DNA of 64,000 bases from contig NZ_BSCT01000013.1 of NCBI RefSeq assembly GCF_030159255.1, positions 62,001 through 126,000 on the forward strand, given 5' to 3'. The DNA is from Bradyrhizobium sp. SSBR45G. GTDB taxonomy: Bacteria > Pseudomonadota > Alphaproteobacteria > Rhizobiales > Xanthobacteraceae. The notes under the pieces are model-generated. The model saw only the letters and a program-made list of their open reading frames with translations. It did no database searches and was not told where the DNA came from. A program made the position numbers and the translations under genes. Numbering within the stretch: position 1 is the stretch's first letter; the number at the start of each line of letters is the position of its first letter. Shown here one piece after another: positions 1 to 8,617 of the stretch.

Positions 1-1382
1 AGCCGGCCGGTTCGGGAACGGCGCGCAAGCAGCCCACGCGAGCAGCCGATGCTGCGCCCGCACCCGCGGGCGCTGCGGCAAAGGGCGCCAACGGACTGCG
101 CGTGCGCATGTACCGCATCGGCTTCGGCGACTTCTTCCTGCTGAGCGTGCCCACCGGAAGCGGCGCCAGCCACATCCTGATCGATTGCGGGGTTCACGCC
201 AAGGACCTCGGGAGCATGCGCGCGGCCGTGACCCAGATGGCGAAGGACTGCGGCAACCGGCTTGCGCTGGTGATCATGACTCACCGCCATGCCGACCACA
301 TTTCGGGCTTCGGCAGTTGCGCCGACATCTTCGCCCAGATCGAGGTCGAGCGGGTGTGGATGCCCTGGTTCGAAAACCCGGACAATCCGAAGGCCGCGGC
401 ATTTCAGGCCAGCCTGGTCGCGATGGCCGGCCAGCTCGGCCGCCAATTCCAGATGCGGCTGGCAGCCGGGCCGGATCCAGCATCCGAACAGCTGTTGAGC
501 ATGGCCGAGAACATCACCGGCGGCCTCGGCGTCGCGGGCATCGCCGCCAACCAGAAGGCGCTGAACGTCCTGCATGGCGGCTTCAAGGGCAGCCAGCCGA
601 ACCATGATTACTACAAGGCCGGCGACCCGCCGACGCTGCCCCCCGATCTCGCTGCGGCCGGCCTCACCGCTGACATCCTCGGCCCTCCGATTGACGACGC
701 CCTGATCGGCCAGATGACCAACAAGAACCAGCAATATCTGGCGGGCGCCACCGAGAGCAGCGACCAGCCAGAGCGTTCGAAGCCGTTCGCGAACGCCTTC
801 CGAGGCAAGCGCGACGACTACGGCGACAAGGCCTTCGCGCCCTACGGCTTTGACAAAATGCTGCGCATGCTCGAGGGCTCGCAGCCCGACATCCTGGCGG
901 CCCAGGCCCAGGCGGCCGACAAGACGCTCAACAACCAGAGCCTCGTTGTCCTGTTCTGCTTCGGCGGCAAGAACCTGCTGTTCGCCGGCGATGCCCAATG
1001 GGGCAATTGGGAGAACTTCCTCTATGGCGGCGCCTATGGCACGCCGGGCCACACCCAGCTCACCGCGAGGGCGCAGGACATTCTGGGCAAGATCGACTTC
1101 TACAAGGTCGGTCATCACGGTAGTGCCAATGCGACGCCGAAGGACGCAGTCAAGGCGATGCGGCTCGGCTGTGTCGGCATGTGCTCGACTCAGGAGCATG
1201 CCTATAACGAGGTGCCGCGTGCGCCGCTCCTGGAGGCGCTGCGTCAGCGCATGAACGACCAGCTCGCCCGCAGCGATCAGATCGCGGCCGGCACGGACGC
1301 ACCCGCAAATCCGGATGCCGGCCCGCTGCCGAAGGCTTTCAGCGCTCCGGCGCACCAGCTCTTCATCGACTATGATTTCTAG
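1..1382 (+). CDS. MBL-fold metallohydrolase, 5' end outside window
   Basis: This is a metallo-beta-lactamase-fold hydrolase. Counting from the GTG at 102, the metal-binding HxHxDH motif (THRHADH) is at residues 60-66, followed later by a FAGDAQW segment that should supply the bridging Asp and a GHHGSAN segment that should supply another His. These are the hallmarks of the ComEC-C-terminal/COG2333 type of MBL domain. The frame stays open with no stop from position 3 and encodes an Ala/Pro-rich linker, so the real start is probably left of the window and the 426-residue part is only the catalytic domain. Its stop codon overlaps that of the convergent MocR gene (stops at 1379-1381 and 1380-1382). 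The substrate cannot be told from sequence. Confidence 0.75.
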   Translation, partial: PAGSGTARKQPTRAADAAPAPAGAAAKGANGLRVRMYRIGFGDFFLLSVPTGSGASHILIDCGVHAKDLGSMRAAVTQMAKDCGNRLALVIMTHRHADHISGFGSCADIFAQIEVERVWMPWFENPDNPKAAAFQASLVAMAGQLGRQFQMRLAAGPDPASEQLLSMAENITGGLGVAGIAANQKALNVLHGGFKGSQPNHDYYKAGDPPTLPPDLAAAGLTADILGPPIDDALIGQMTNKNQQYLAGATESSDQPERSKPFANAFRGKRDDYGDKAFAPYGFDKMLRMLEGSQPDILAAQAQAADKTLNNQSLVVLFCFGGKNLLFAGDAQWGNWENFLYGGAYGTPGHTQLTARAQDILGKIDFYKVGHHGSANATPKDAVKAMRLGCVGMCSTQEHAYNEVPRAPLLEALRQRMNDQLARSDQIAAGTDAPANPDAGPLPKAFSAPAHQLFIDYDF

Positions 1383-2830
1383 CCTCGAGGAGGCCGTGAG
1401 TCCCTCAAGACATCCTGCGCTGCGCGTCCGAGCCGCCTTGCGGCGTCGGCCAGGTCTTTCGCCGCGAACCCCGAATAGCCGAGGATGAAACCGTCCGGAC
1501 CGCGCTGGACGATCCGCGCGTCCGACAGCAGGCGGCATTCGATGCCCGCGCGTTCGCGGATCAGTCGCGCGGCGCCCTTCGGCGCGCCCGGGGGCAGCGT
1601 CGCCAAGAGATGCAGCCCCTGCGCGGGCGCGGACAATTGCAGAGATCCCTTGGCATGCTTGACGAGCGCCTCGGCGACGACGTCGCGGGCCTGGCGATAG
1701 CGCGGGCGCATCCGCCGCATGTGGGCCGCGATCACGCCGTCAGCCATCAGATCGGCGAGGGCCTCCTGCATGAAGACAGGCGGAAAACGATCCTGCGCCG
1801 CGCGCGCCGCGACGACGCGCGCCACCAGTTCTGGCGGCACCACGAGATAGCCGAGCCGCAGCCCTGCGAACAGCGTCTTGCCGAAGGTGCCGAGATAGAT
1901 CACGCGCTCACCGCCGATGCCGGCCAGCGCCGTGAGCGGCGGGCCGGCGAAGCGATACTCGCTGTCGTAGTCGTCCTCGAAGACATAGGCGCCGGCGCTG
2001 CGGGCCCAGTCGAGCAGCGCGATACGCCGCGCCATGCTCATGGGAACGCCGGTCGGAAACTGATGCGACGGCGTGACATAGGCGGCTCGAGCTCTCGCAT
2101 CCGCCTTCTCCCCCGCAGTCACCACGATGCCTTCACCATCGACCGGCACCGGCACCAGCTTCGCTACCGTGGTGCTCAACGTATGGCGCGAGGCGACATA
2201 GCCGGGATCCTCGAACCAGACGGCGTCTCCGGGAGCCAGCAGCGCATCGATGCACAGCCGCAAACCATGCTGCGTGCCGCTCACGATCAGGATACAACTG
2301 GGATCACAGCGGACGCCGCGATTGGCGGCGAGATAATGCGCGACCTCGTTGCGCAGATGCAGGCTGCCGCGCGGATCGCCATAGCCGAGCTCATCGGGCG
2401 CGGCTTGCGCGATGCGGCGCCGGCTCGCCGCAGCGAGCCGCTTCAGCAGCGCCGGATCGACCAGGGTGAAGCCGAGCGCGAACGGCCGCCTGGGCGGAAT
2501 ACGGATGTCCAGTTCGGCAACCGGCGCGGCTGTCTCTGGTGCCGGCAGCGCCGCCGCGACATAGGTGCCGGCGCCGTGCCGCGCCTCGACCAGCCCGTCA
2601 GAGAGCAGCGCCTCATAGGCGGCCACGATCGCATTACGGCGGACGCCGAGCTGTTCGGCGAGCCCGCGCGTCGACGGCAGCCGCAGTCCGGGCGCGAGCA
2701 GGCCGTCGACGATCCCGGCGCGGAGCGCGCTGTGGACCTGCTGCGACTGGTTGCGGATGGCGCGATCGAGGCGGATCGGCAGCGCCAGGACATCATCCCT
2801 GCGTCGCGAAGTGGTTGCTATATTTGGCAT
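1379..2830 (-). CDS. MocR/PdxR-family regulator (GntR HTH + aminotransferase fold)
   Basis: This is a transcription factor of the MocR subfamily. A GntR-type winged helix lies at about residues 18-85 (RLPSTRGLAEQLGV is the recognition-helix region). It is followed by a fold-type I aminotransferase domain with the PLP-binding Lys in the context TFGKTLFAGLRLGY. MocR proteins bind PLP and usually control vitamin B6, GABA or taurine genes. The ATG at 2830 (MPNIATTS) is chosen because the extra 22 residues upstream do not resemble protein and would run into the divergent gene. The neighbour on the other strand is an FMN split-barrel protein of the pyridoxamine-phosphate-oxidase superfamily, which is the likely target. 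Length is 483 residues, normal for the family. Confidence 0.88.
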   Translation of the reverse strand: MPNIATTSRRRDDVLALPIRLDRAIRNQSQQVHSALRAGIVDGLLAPGLRLPSTRGLAEQLGVRRNAIVAAYEALLSDGLVEARHGAGTYVAAALPAPETAAPVAELDIRIPPRRPFALGFTLVDPALLKRLAAASRRRIAQAAPDELGYGDPRGSLHLRNEVAHYLAANRGVRCDPSCILIVSGTQHGLRLCIDALLAPGDAVWFEDPGYVASRHTLSTTVAKLVPVPVDGEGIVVTAGEKADARARAAYVTPSHQFPTGVPMSMARRIALLDWARSAGAYVFEDDYDSEYRFAGPPLTALAGIGGERVIYLGTFGKTLFAGLRLGYLVVPPELVARVVAARAAQDRFPPVFMQEALADLMADGVIAAHMRRMRPRYRQARDVVAEALVKHAKGSLQLSAPAQGLHLLATLPPGAPKGAARLIRERAGIECRLLSDARIVQRGPDGFILGYSGFAAKDLADAARRLGRAAQDVLRDSRPPRG

Positions 2831-2856
2831 CGAAGTGGATCTCCCGGCAACCACTT
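2809..2856. promoter_or_regulatory. Candidate MocR operator in divergent promoter
   Basis: The decamer GCAACCACTT occurs twice in inverted orientation, at 2809-2818 (minus strand) and 2847-2856 (plus strand). A further half site AAGTGG lies at 2833-2838. The arrangement sits between the divergent MocR and split-barrel genes and its inner arm covers the first codons of the regulator, as expected of an autoregulatory operator. Binding by this regulator is inferred. Confidence 0.45.
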
Positions 2857-2896
2857 TGCCATGGCATGACGTCGCCGCAAACAGGAGATCGCGCAA

Positions 2897-3619
2897 ATGT
2901 CCGAGCTAGCAGCGCCGAGCTATCCGATCGACGACACCAACCGCGTCAAGCGCCGGCACCAGCGCGCCCACTATGACCACGCGACGGTGCATGCGCTGCT
3001 CGACTCCGCCGCGTTATGCCATGTCTCCTATGTCATCGACGGCCAGCCCTATTGCACGCCGACACTGTATTGGCGCGAGGGCACCACGCTGTATTGGCAC
3101 GGATCCAGCGCCAGCCGCATGCTGCGCAATCTGTCCGAGGGACAGCCGGCCTGTCTCACCGTCACCCATCTCGACAGCCTGGTGCTGGCGCGCAGCGCCT
3201 TTCACCACTCGGCTGATTATCGTTCGGTGATGGCATTCGGCCACGCCAGGCTGATCGAGGACGCCGCAGAGAAGGCGGGCGCGCTGACGATGATGGTCGA
3301 CCGCCTGTTTCCCGGCCGCACGGCAGGCTTGCGCCCGACCACGGAGCAGGAGCTCAAGGCCACATCCGTCGTCACCATGGAGATCGAGAAGGCCTCCGCC
3401 AAGATCCGCGCGGCGGGCGTCATCGACGACGAGGAGGACTATGCATTGCCGGTCTATGCCGAGCGCATTCCGGTACGCACCGTGCTCGACGTGCCGGAGC
3501 CGGACGGCCGTCTGCTGCCGGGCGTCGCCCGTCCCGCGACGCTCTCAGGCTTCAGCTTCGGACGGAGGCTCGATGAGGTGCTGACGGAGGCATATGCAGC
3601 GAGCTATCCGATGGGGTAG
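2897..3619 (+). CDS. Pyridoxamine 5'-phosphate oxidase-family FMN split-barrel protein
   Basis: The 240-residue protein belongs to the flavin-nucleotide-binding split-barrel group (NimA-like/COG3467). Residues 18-130 carry the typical sequence order: a His-rich opening, HVSYVIDGQPYCTP, YWHGSSASRMLRN and a later FGHARLIED strand. Proteins of this group bind FMN or haem; some reduce nitroimidazoles, but most have no known substrate. The ATG at 2897 is 66 bp from the divergent MocR start and the two genes share a dyad-rich intergenic region, which suggests MocR control and a link to vitamin B6 or flavin chemistry. True pyridoxine-phosphate oxidase (PdxH) is less likely, because the length and motifs differ. 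Confidence 0.8.
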   Translation: MSELAAPSYPIDDTNRVKRRHQRAHYDHATVHALLDSAALCHVSYVIDGQPYCTPTLYWREGTTLYWHGSSASRMLRNLSEGQPACLTVTHLDSLVLARSAFHHSADYRSVMAFGHARLIEDAAEKAGALTMMVDRLFPGRTAGLRPTTEQELKATSVVTMEIEKASAKIRAAGVIDDEEDYALPVYAERIPVRTVLDVPEPDGRLLPGVARPATLSGFSFGRRLDEVLTEAYAASYPMG

Positions 3620-3660
3620 CTTTGCGGGAGATGACGCGCATCTGTCTCGACAACCACCGC

Positions 3661-3870
3661 TGTCGTCCCGGCGAACGCCGGGACCCATAACCACAGGAAG
3701 CGGTTTGAGGCACGATAGTTGTTAGCAGCTCACCCCGCATGTCTGCTGCGGAGTATGGGTCCCGGATCGGCGCCCCGCCGCGCTCTCGCGCGTCGGGGCT
3801 TGTCCGGGACGACACCTGGGCAGATCCTCACCGATTACTCCTATGTCCCGGCGAAAGCCGGGATCAAGGA
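3661..3870. repeat. Dispersed palindromic repeat of CCCGGCGAA-CGCCGGG type
   Basis: This gap holds palindromic repeat DNA. TGTCGTCCCGG at 3661-3671 is the exact reverse complement of 3804-3814, so 3661-3814 forms an imperfect inverted element, and a further CCCGGCGAAAGCCGGG palindrome follows at 3847-3862. No gene is seen in 3620-3920. The element lies between two convergent genes and may act in termination. Confidence 0.7.
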
Positions 3871-3920
3871 TTACAGAGCGCGGTTTGAGGTACGTCGCGA
3901 GTTGCACGCCCCGCAGCAGC

Positions 3921-4967
3921 TTACCGCTCGATCATCCTGTTCCAGCGCGTGTTCCACTCGGCGCGCTTGGCGTTGATGACGTCCCAGTCCAGCGTCACAG
4001 CACTCTTCATGTAGTCGTGAAACGTCGCGAGCTTGTGATCGGCCCCCGGCGTCGTCGCCTTTGCGGCGGTGTTGGAGGGAACGATGTTGCCGGCCGCCAG
4101 CGCCTTGGCCTGGGCTTCCGGCGACAGCAGATAGGCGGCCAGCTTCTGCGAAAGCTCGGCCTCCGAATTGTTGGCGATCACGCATTCGGCGACCATCAGC
4201 ACGACCGAGCCTTCCTTGGGCTGCGCGTATTCGACAGGGATGCCTTTGTCTTTCAGGATCGACACCGACGTGGGCGTCAGCGGAAAGATCGCGGCCTCGC
4301 CGGTCTGCGCCATCTCGGAGATCTTGGCGGAGTTCGGGATGTATTCGAGCACGTTCTTGCCGATCGTGTCAGGGAACGCCTTGAAGCCCGGCTCGACATT
4401 GGCCTCGCTGCCGCCCTTGATGCGGTTGAACATCAGGAAGGCGTGCAGGCCGAAGGTCGACACCGAAGCCGACTGGAAGACGACCTTGTCCTTGTATTTG
4501 GCATCGGCGAGGTCGAGCCATGAGGTTGGCGCCGACCAGCCTTTCTCGTCGAACAGCTTCTTGTTGTAGGCCAAGCCCGTCATGCCGATGTCGATGCCGG
4601 CGGCGATGTCGTCCTTGAGCCGTGCGAACGGCTCGAGCTGCGCCAGCCCATCGCTCGGCTTCAGCTTCTCGCACAGGCCAAGGCCGGCGGCGCGGATCAT
4701 CACGCCGTCGTCGAGAAACATCACGTGCATCTGCGGCTTGTCCTTGGCCGCGATCGCCTTGGCGAGGATCTCCGAGGAGGTGCCGGGCACGACGACGATC
4801 TTGACGTCGTTGGCCTTCTCGAAGTCCGGAAACACCGCCTGCGTGTAGGTGCGCTCGAAATTGCCGCCGTTCATGCCGACATAGAGCGTCTTGGTCTCGG
4901 CATGCGCGGCTGATGTGGCGAGGATGAGTGCAAGGGCTGAGCCGAGCGCGGCGCGAGCATCGATCAT
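3921..4967 (-). CDS. ABC transporter substrate-binding protein, PotD/Fbp type
   Basis: This is an exported binding protein of the spermidine/putrescine-iron (family 1/8) superfamily. An N-terminal signal peptide ends near ATSAAHA-ET (residue 23). The mature chain begins TLYVGMNGGNFERTYTQAVFPDFEK, where the GGNFE segment is typical of PotD-like domains, and the length of 348 residues is normal. The ATG at 4967 has an AAGGAGA ribosome site and overlaps the stop of the upstream oxidoreductase by four bases (ATGA), so translation is coupled. It is the last gene of a seven-gene minus-strand operon with its own permeases and ATPase. The ligand is probably the amino compound oxidised by the three-subunit dehydrogenase of the same operon. 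Confidence 0.88.
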   Translation of the reverse strand: MIDARAALGSALALILATSAAHAETKTLYVGMNGGNFERTYTQAVFPDFEKANDVKIVVVPGTSSEILAKAIAAKDKPQMHVMFLDDGVMIRAAGLGLCEKLKPSDGLAQLEPFARLKDDIAAGIDIGMTGLAYNKKLFDEKGWSAPTSWLDLADAKYKDKVVFQSASVSTFGLHAFLMFNRIKGGSEANVEPGFKAFPDTIGKNVLEYIPNSAKISEMAQTGEAAIFPLTPTSVSILKDKGIPVEYAQPKEGSVVLMVAECVIANNSEAELSQKLAAYLLSPEAQAKALAAGNIVPSNTAAKATTPGADHKLATFHDYMKSAVTLDWDVINAKRAEWNTRWNRMIER

Positions 4968-6136
4968 GGCGAGGTCTCCTTCGATCCTGTCGTCATTGCT
5001 GCTTGAGAGGCATCGCCCGGCTGCGATGCGGGTGAGAAACGGGTGATCGCGAACGGCGCGATCGGCGTCGAGGTCTCGCCGTCGCGCACGAGTTCGGCCA
5101 GAACCTCGCCGACGCCCGGCGCGATCTGGAATCCGGCGCCGGAGAAGCCGAAGGCGTGAAAGAGGCCCGGCGTCGTGGCGCTCGGCCCGATCACCGGGTT
5201 GCGGTCGGGCATCGTCGCCTCGGTGCCGCTCCAGAACCGGATGGCCTGGGCGTGGCGCAGCGGGCCGAACAATTCACTGGCGCGCTGCATGATCGTCAGC
5301 ACGCCGTCGCTGCGGGGCCGCGAGTAGTCGGGATCATCGAGCGGCGCGGCGCGCTCGCCGCCGACCACGACATTGCCGCGCGTCACCTGTCGCGCGTAAA
5401 TGCCGCCGCCCTCGATGCCGATGTTGACGCCGAGAAACGGATCGAGCGGCTCGGTCACGATCATCGACGGGTAGGTGCGCTCCAGCGGCACCGGCTCGCC
5501 GAACACGCTGGCAAAGCTGTCGGCCCACGCGCCGGCGCTGTTGATGACGATGCGCGCGGTCACGCCCAAGCCTTCAGCCTCGAGCGCGAAGCCGCCGCTC
5601 AGCCTCGTCGCGCCCAAGACCTTGGTATTCTCCAGCACCTCCGCGCCGGCGCGGCGGGCCGCAGCCGCAAAGGCAGTCGCGACCAGCCGCGGATTGGCGT
5701 GACCGTCGCCGGGACAGAACGAGCCGCCGACGACATCACCGCCGATGCCGAAACGCTCACTGAGCTGATTGTGGCCGACCAGTTCGAGATCGAGCCCGAA
5801 CGGCGCGACATCTGCCGCATATTGCTCCAGGCTCGCCAGGTCGGCCGCGCTGCGCGCGAGCTTGAGATGGCCGGAGCGCAGGAACTCGCCATCGATGCCG
5901 ATCAGCTGTTGCAGCCGCGGCCAGATCGCATGCGAGCGCTGCGACAATGACAGTTGCTCGGGCGGACGGCCCTGCCGGCGCACGCCGCCATAGTTGACGC
6001 CACTTGCCTGCGCGCCGCAAAAGCCCTTGTCGAGCAGGGTCACGGTGAAGCCCATGCCGCGCAGGGCCAGCGCCGAGGAGCTGCCGACCAGGCCGCCGCC
6101 GATGATCGCGACATCGCAGTCAATGCGCCGGGTCAT
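4964..6136 (-). CDS. FAD-dependent amino-acid/opine oxidoreductase, HcnC-like beta subunit
   Basis: This is a glycine/D-amino-acid oxidase (DAO) family flavoprotein of 390 residues. The FAD-binding Rossmann motif is close to the N-terminus (VAIIGGGLVGSSSALAL). The C-terminal DAO signature RFWSGTEATMPDRNPVIGP is followed by the FSGAGFQIAPGVG loop. In heterotrimeric dehydrogenases such as HcnABC, opine oxidases and hydroxyproline dehydrogenases, this is the substrate-oxidising subunit. The ATG at 6136 (MTRRID) is preferred over in-frame TTG/ATG codons at 6151/6148 because GAGAGG lies just upstream. The gene overlaps the stop of the alpha subunit (6120). Confidence 0.87.
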   Translation of the reverse strand: MTRRIDCDVAIIGGGLVGSSSALALRGMGFTVTLLDKGFCGAQASGVNYGGVRRQGRPPEQLSLSQRSHAIWPRLQQLIGIDGEFLRSGHLKLARSAADLASLEQYAADVAPFGLDLELVGHNQLSERFGIGGDVVGGSFCPGDGHANPRLVATAFAAAARRAGAEVLENTKVLGATRLSGGFALEAEGLGVTARIVINSAGAWADSFASVFGEPVPLERTYPSMIVTEPLDPFLGVNIGIEGGGIYARQVTRGNVVVGGERAAPLDDPDYSRPRSDGVLTIMQRASELFGPLRHAQAIRFWSGTEATMPDRNPVIGPSATTPGLFHAFGFSGAGFQIAPGVGEVLAELVRDGETSTPIAPFAITRFSPASQPGDASQAAMTTGSKETSP

Positions 6137-7514
6137 GCTGCCTCTCATCAACAGACAAGCTCATGGCCAGCGGGATCGGCTTGATCGGTGCTTGCGCGCG
6201 TAGGCGACCGACCGCGCCGATGTCGCGGCCCGTCTGCGCGGCCAATAGCTCCGCCGCGGCCGCGCCGCACATCCGGCCCTGGCAGCGGCCCATGCCGATG
6301 CGCGTGACAGCCTTGAGCCGGTTCACGTCGGTGAGCGAGAAATGGCCGATCGCGCGCCGCGCGTCGCCGGCGCTGATGTCCTCGCAGCGACACAGCAGCG
6401 TGTCGTCGGCGATATCAGCGCCCCAGTGCGCGGGAAACGGAAACGCAGCTTCGAGCGCGTCGCGCAGGCGGCCGATCCGCACGAGCCTGCGCTCGAGACT
6501 GGCGGCGCGTGCGGGGGCGTGCGGCAGGCCACGATCCTCCAGCAGCGCCAGTGCGGCGCGCTCGCCCGCAAGCTCGGCCGCATCGGCGCCCGCGATGCGG
6601 GCGCCGTCGCCAGCGAGATAGACGCCTGCGACGCTGCTGCGGCCGCTGGAATCGCGCACCGGCAGATGGGCACGATCGCGGGGGTCGAAGCGGAAGGCGC
6701 AGCCGGCGAGATCGGCGGCCTGCGTCTCCGAGCGCAGATTGAGGCCATAGCCGATGCCATCGCAGGCGATGGCGTGTCGGCGCCCGCCGGTCTGGTAGAC
6801 GATCCGCGCCACCCTGCCCTCGCCCTCGATGCGAAGACCGGACACGCCGAGTTGAACCTGGGTACCGTGCAGCGCCAACTCTGCCGCCATTCGCAGGCCA
6901 CGCAGCACGATATCGGGCGCCAGAGGCAGCGCGCGCAGCAGATGGAGCTTCGCCGACAGCGGCGCGGCGTCGAGCACGGCCGCGACCTCGACGCCGGCCT
7001 TCATGTATTGCCAGGCGACGAGATAGAGCAGCGGGCCGGAGCCCGCGAACACCACACGCTTGCCGATCGCGCAGCCTTGCGCCTTCAGCGCGATCTGCGC
7101 GCCGCCGAGCGTGAACACGCCGGGCAAGGTCCAGCCCGGCAACGGCAGCACGCGATCGGTTGCGCCGGTGGCCAGAATCAGTCCGTCATGGAGGATGCGC
7201 TGAGAAACGCCGTCTCGGAGACTATCAGCCGAAGCATCGCGCAGATTCCACAGCAGCGTATTCGGCCTGTAGTCCACTTGCGCACCGAGCGCGGCGAAGT
7301 CGCGCTGCAGCCGCGTCGCCTTCGCGGCCTCCGAGCCGTACCGCGCCTGGGCGTCGCGGCCATCGGGGCTCAGCGGCTGGCGATAGATCTGACCGCCGCA
7401 GGCGTAGCCCTCATCGATCACGATCGGCCGCAAGCCAGCCGCGACCAACGTCATCGCAGCGCGGATGCCGGCCGGGCCGGCGCCGACGATCAGCGGAGGT
7501 GCGCGCTCAGCCAT
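6120..7514 (-). CDS. FAD/NAD(P)-binding alpha subunit with [2Fe-2S] BFD domain, HcnB-like
   Basis: The 464-residue flavoprotein starts with LIVGAGPAGIRAAMTL, a GxGxxG FAD site, and carries a second Rossmann motif around VFAGSGPLLYLVA. The C-terminal 90 residues are a BFD-like [2Fe-2S] domain, with CRCED followed by CQGRMC giving the C-x-C plus C-x4-C ligand set. This is the electron-transfer subunit of HcnABC, NoxA/OoxA and D-hydroxyproline dehydrogenase-type complexes. The ATG at 7514 (MAERAPP) is chosen because the 25 residues before it are shadow sequence. It overlaps the upstream small ferredoxin-like gene by eight bases. Confidence 0.87.
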   Translation of the reverse strand: MAERAPPLIVGAGPAGIRAAMTLVAAGLRPIVIDEGYACGGQIYRQPLSPDGRDAQARYGSEAAKATRLQRDFAALGAQVDYRPNTLLWNLRDASADSLRDGVSQRILHDGLILATGATDRVLPLPGWTLPGVFTLGGAQIALKAQGCAIGKRVVFAGSGPLLYLVAWQYMKAGVEVAAVLDAAPLSAKLHLLRALPLAPDIVLRGLRMAAELALHGTQVQLGVSGLRIEGEGRVARIVYQTGGRRHAIACDGIGYGLNLRSETQAADLAGCAFRFDPRDRAHLPVRDSSGRSSVAGVYLAGDGARIAGADAAELAGERAALALLEDRGLPHAPARAASLERRLVRIGRLRDALEAAFPFPAHWGADIADDTLLCRCEDISAGDARRAIGHFSLTDVNRLKAVTRIGMGRCQGRMCGAAAAELLAAQTGRDIGAVGRLRAQAPIKPIPLAMSLSVDERQHDPAH

Positions 7515-7806
7515 GGCTGCGCCCCCGCGTGGTGACGATGTGCATGCCCTCAGCGAGCGGCGTCGTACAGGCGCGCAGCCGCTCGCCACTCGCGAGCTGC
7601 ACCCAGCAATCCTGGCACGCCCCCATCTGGCAGAAGCCGGCGCGCGGTTCGCCGGAGAACTCGCTGTGGCGCAGCCGGTCGGTGTGGCAGAGCACTGCCG
7701 TCAGCACGGTGTCGCCGGCACGGCCCTCGCAGGGCACGCCGTCGATCGTGAAGAAGATCACAGCGCTGTCTGTGCGGACGAGGCGATGAAGCAGGGGCAT
7801 GGTCAT
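7507..7806 (-). CDS. (2Fe-2S)-binding gamma subunit, HcnA-like
   Basis: This 99-residue ferredoxin-like protein has the motif GFCQMGACQDCWV, the C-x4-C-x2-C cluster typical of plant-type [2Fe-2S] domains, with a fourth cysteine in LRACTTP. It matches the small subunit HcnA of hydrogen-cyanide synthase and the matching subunits of opine and hydroxyproline dehydrogenases. The genes for gamma, alpha and beta subunits follow in that order and overlap, so the three should form one membrane-associated complex. The gene sits between the transporter permeases and the alpha subunit. Length is normal for the family. Confidence 0.87.
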   Translation of the reverse strand: MTMPLLHRLVRTDSAVIFFTIDGVPCEGRAGDTVLTAVLCHTDRLRHSEFSGEPRAGFCQMGACQDCWVQLASGERLRACTTPLAEGMHIVTTRGRSHG

Positions 7807-7813
7807 TCGCTCA

Positions 7814-8617
7814 TCAGCCCTGCCCGACCAGGATCTTGTCGAGGCCGAAGATGCGATCGAGCAGCATCATCGCCGCCGCCGTCACCGCGATCATCAGCGC
7901 CGACACCGCGGCCATCATCGGATCGATCGACTCGGTCGCATACATGTACATGCGCACCGGCAGGGTGACGGTGGCGGGCGAGGTGATGAAGATGGACATC
8001 GTGAGCTCGTCGAAGGAGTTGATGAAGGCGAGCAGCCAGCCGCCGGTGATGCCGGGCAGGATCATCGGCACGGTGATGCGCCGGAACACGATCCAGCTGG
8101 ACGCCCCGAGCGTCACAGCGGCCTGCTCGGCGCTGCGGTCGAGGCCGGACAAGGCGGCCAGAACCAGGCGGAGCACATAAGGCGTGACGACGACGATGTG
8201 GCCGGCCGTCAGCCAGAGCAGGCTGCCGGTGGCGCCGAGCAGCGCGAACAGCCGCAGCAGCGCGACACCGAGCACGAGATGCGGGATCATCAGCGGCGAC
8301 AGGAACAGCGCGTTCAGCGCGGCGCGGCCGCGGAAATCGTAGCGATCGAGCGCAAGGCCGGCGGCGACCGCGAGCACCACCGCGATCGTCGCCGCAATCG
8401 CCGCAACCCACAGGCTGTTCAGGAAGGAGGCGACGAAATCCGGATGGCCGAACACGGCCGTGAACCAGCGCAGCGAGAATTGGGTCGTCGGCAGGGTCAG
8501 CGTGTTGGCCGGCGTGAACGCGACGAGGCAGATCACGACCAGCGGCGCCAGCACGAAGCCGACGACGAGCGTATGAAACAGCAGCGCGATCGGTCCATTG
8601 TGGCGCATGCCGCTCAC
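7814..8617 (-). CDS. ABC transporter permease, PotC-like
   Basis: The 267-residue integral membrane protein has about six hydrophobic segments. It carries the EAA loop that contacts the ATPase, in the sequence EQAAVTLGASSWIVFRRITV. It belongs to the binding-protein-dependent permease family of the polyamine/iron importers. Its ATG (8617) overlaps the stop of the partner permease (8614) by four bases. Together with that partner, the ATPase at 9468-10523 and the binding protein at 3921-4967, it forms a complete importer interrupted by the three dehydrogenase genes. Confidence 0.88.
   Translation of the reverse strand: MSGMRHNGPIALLFHTLVVGFVLAPLVVICLVAFTPANTLTLPTTQFSLRWFTAVFGHPDFVASFLNSLWVAAIAATIAVVLAVAAGLALDRYDFRGRAALNALFLSPLMIPHLVLGVALLRLFALLGATGSLLWLTAGHIVVVTPYVLRLVLAALSGLDRSAEQAAVTLGASSWIVFRRITVPMILPGITGGWLLAFINSFDELTMSIFITSPATVTLPVRMYMYATESIDPMMAAVSALMIAVTAAAMMLLDRIFGLDKILVGQG

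Noticed and set aside
4964..7806. Hydrogen cyanide synthase hcnABC
   Set aside because: The three subunit types match, but the same set also occurs in opine, hydroxyproline and other amino-acid dehydrogenases, and the linked importer argues for catabolism. The name is used only as a structural comparison.
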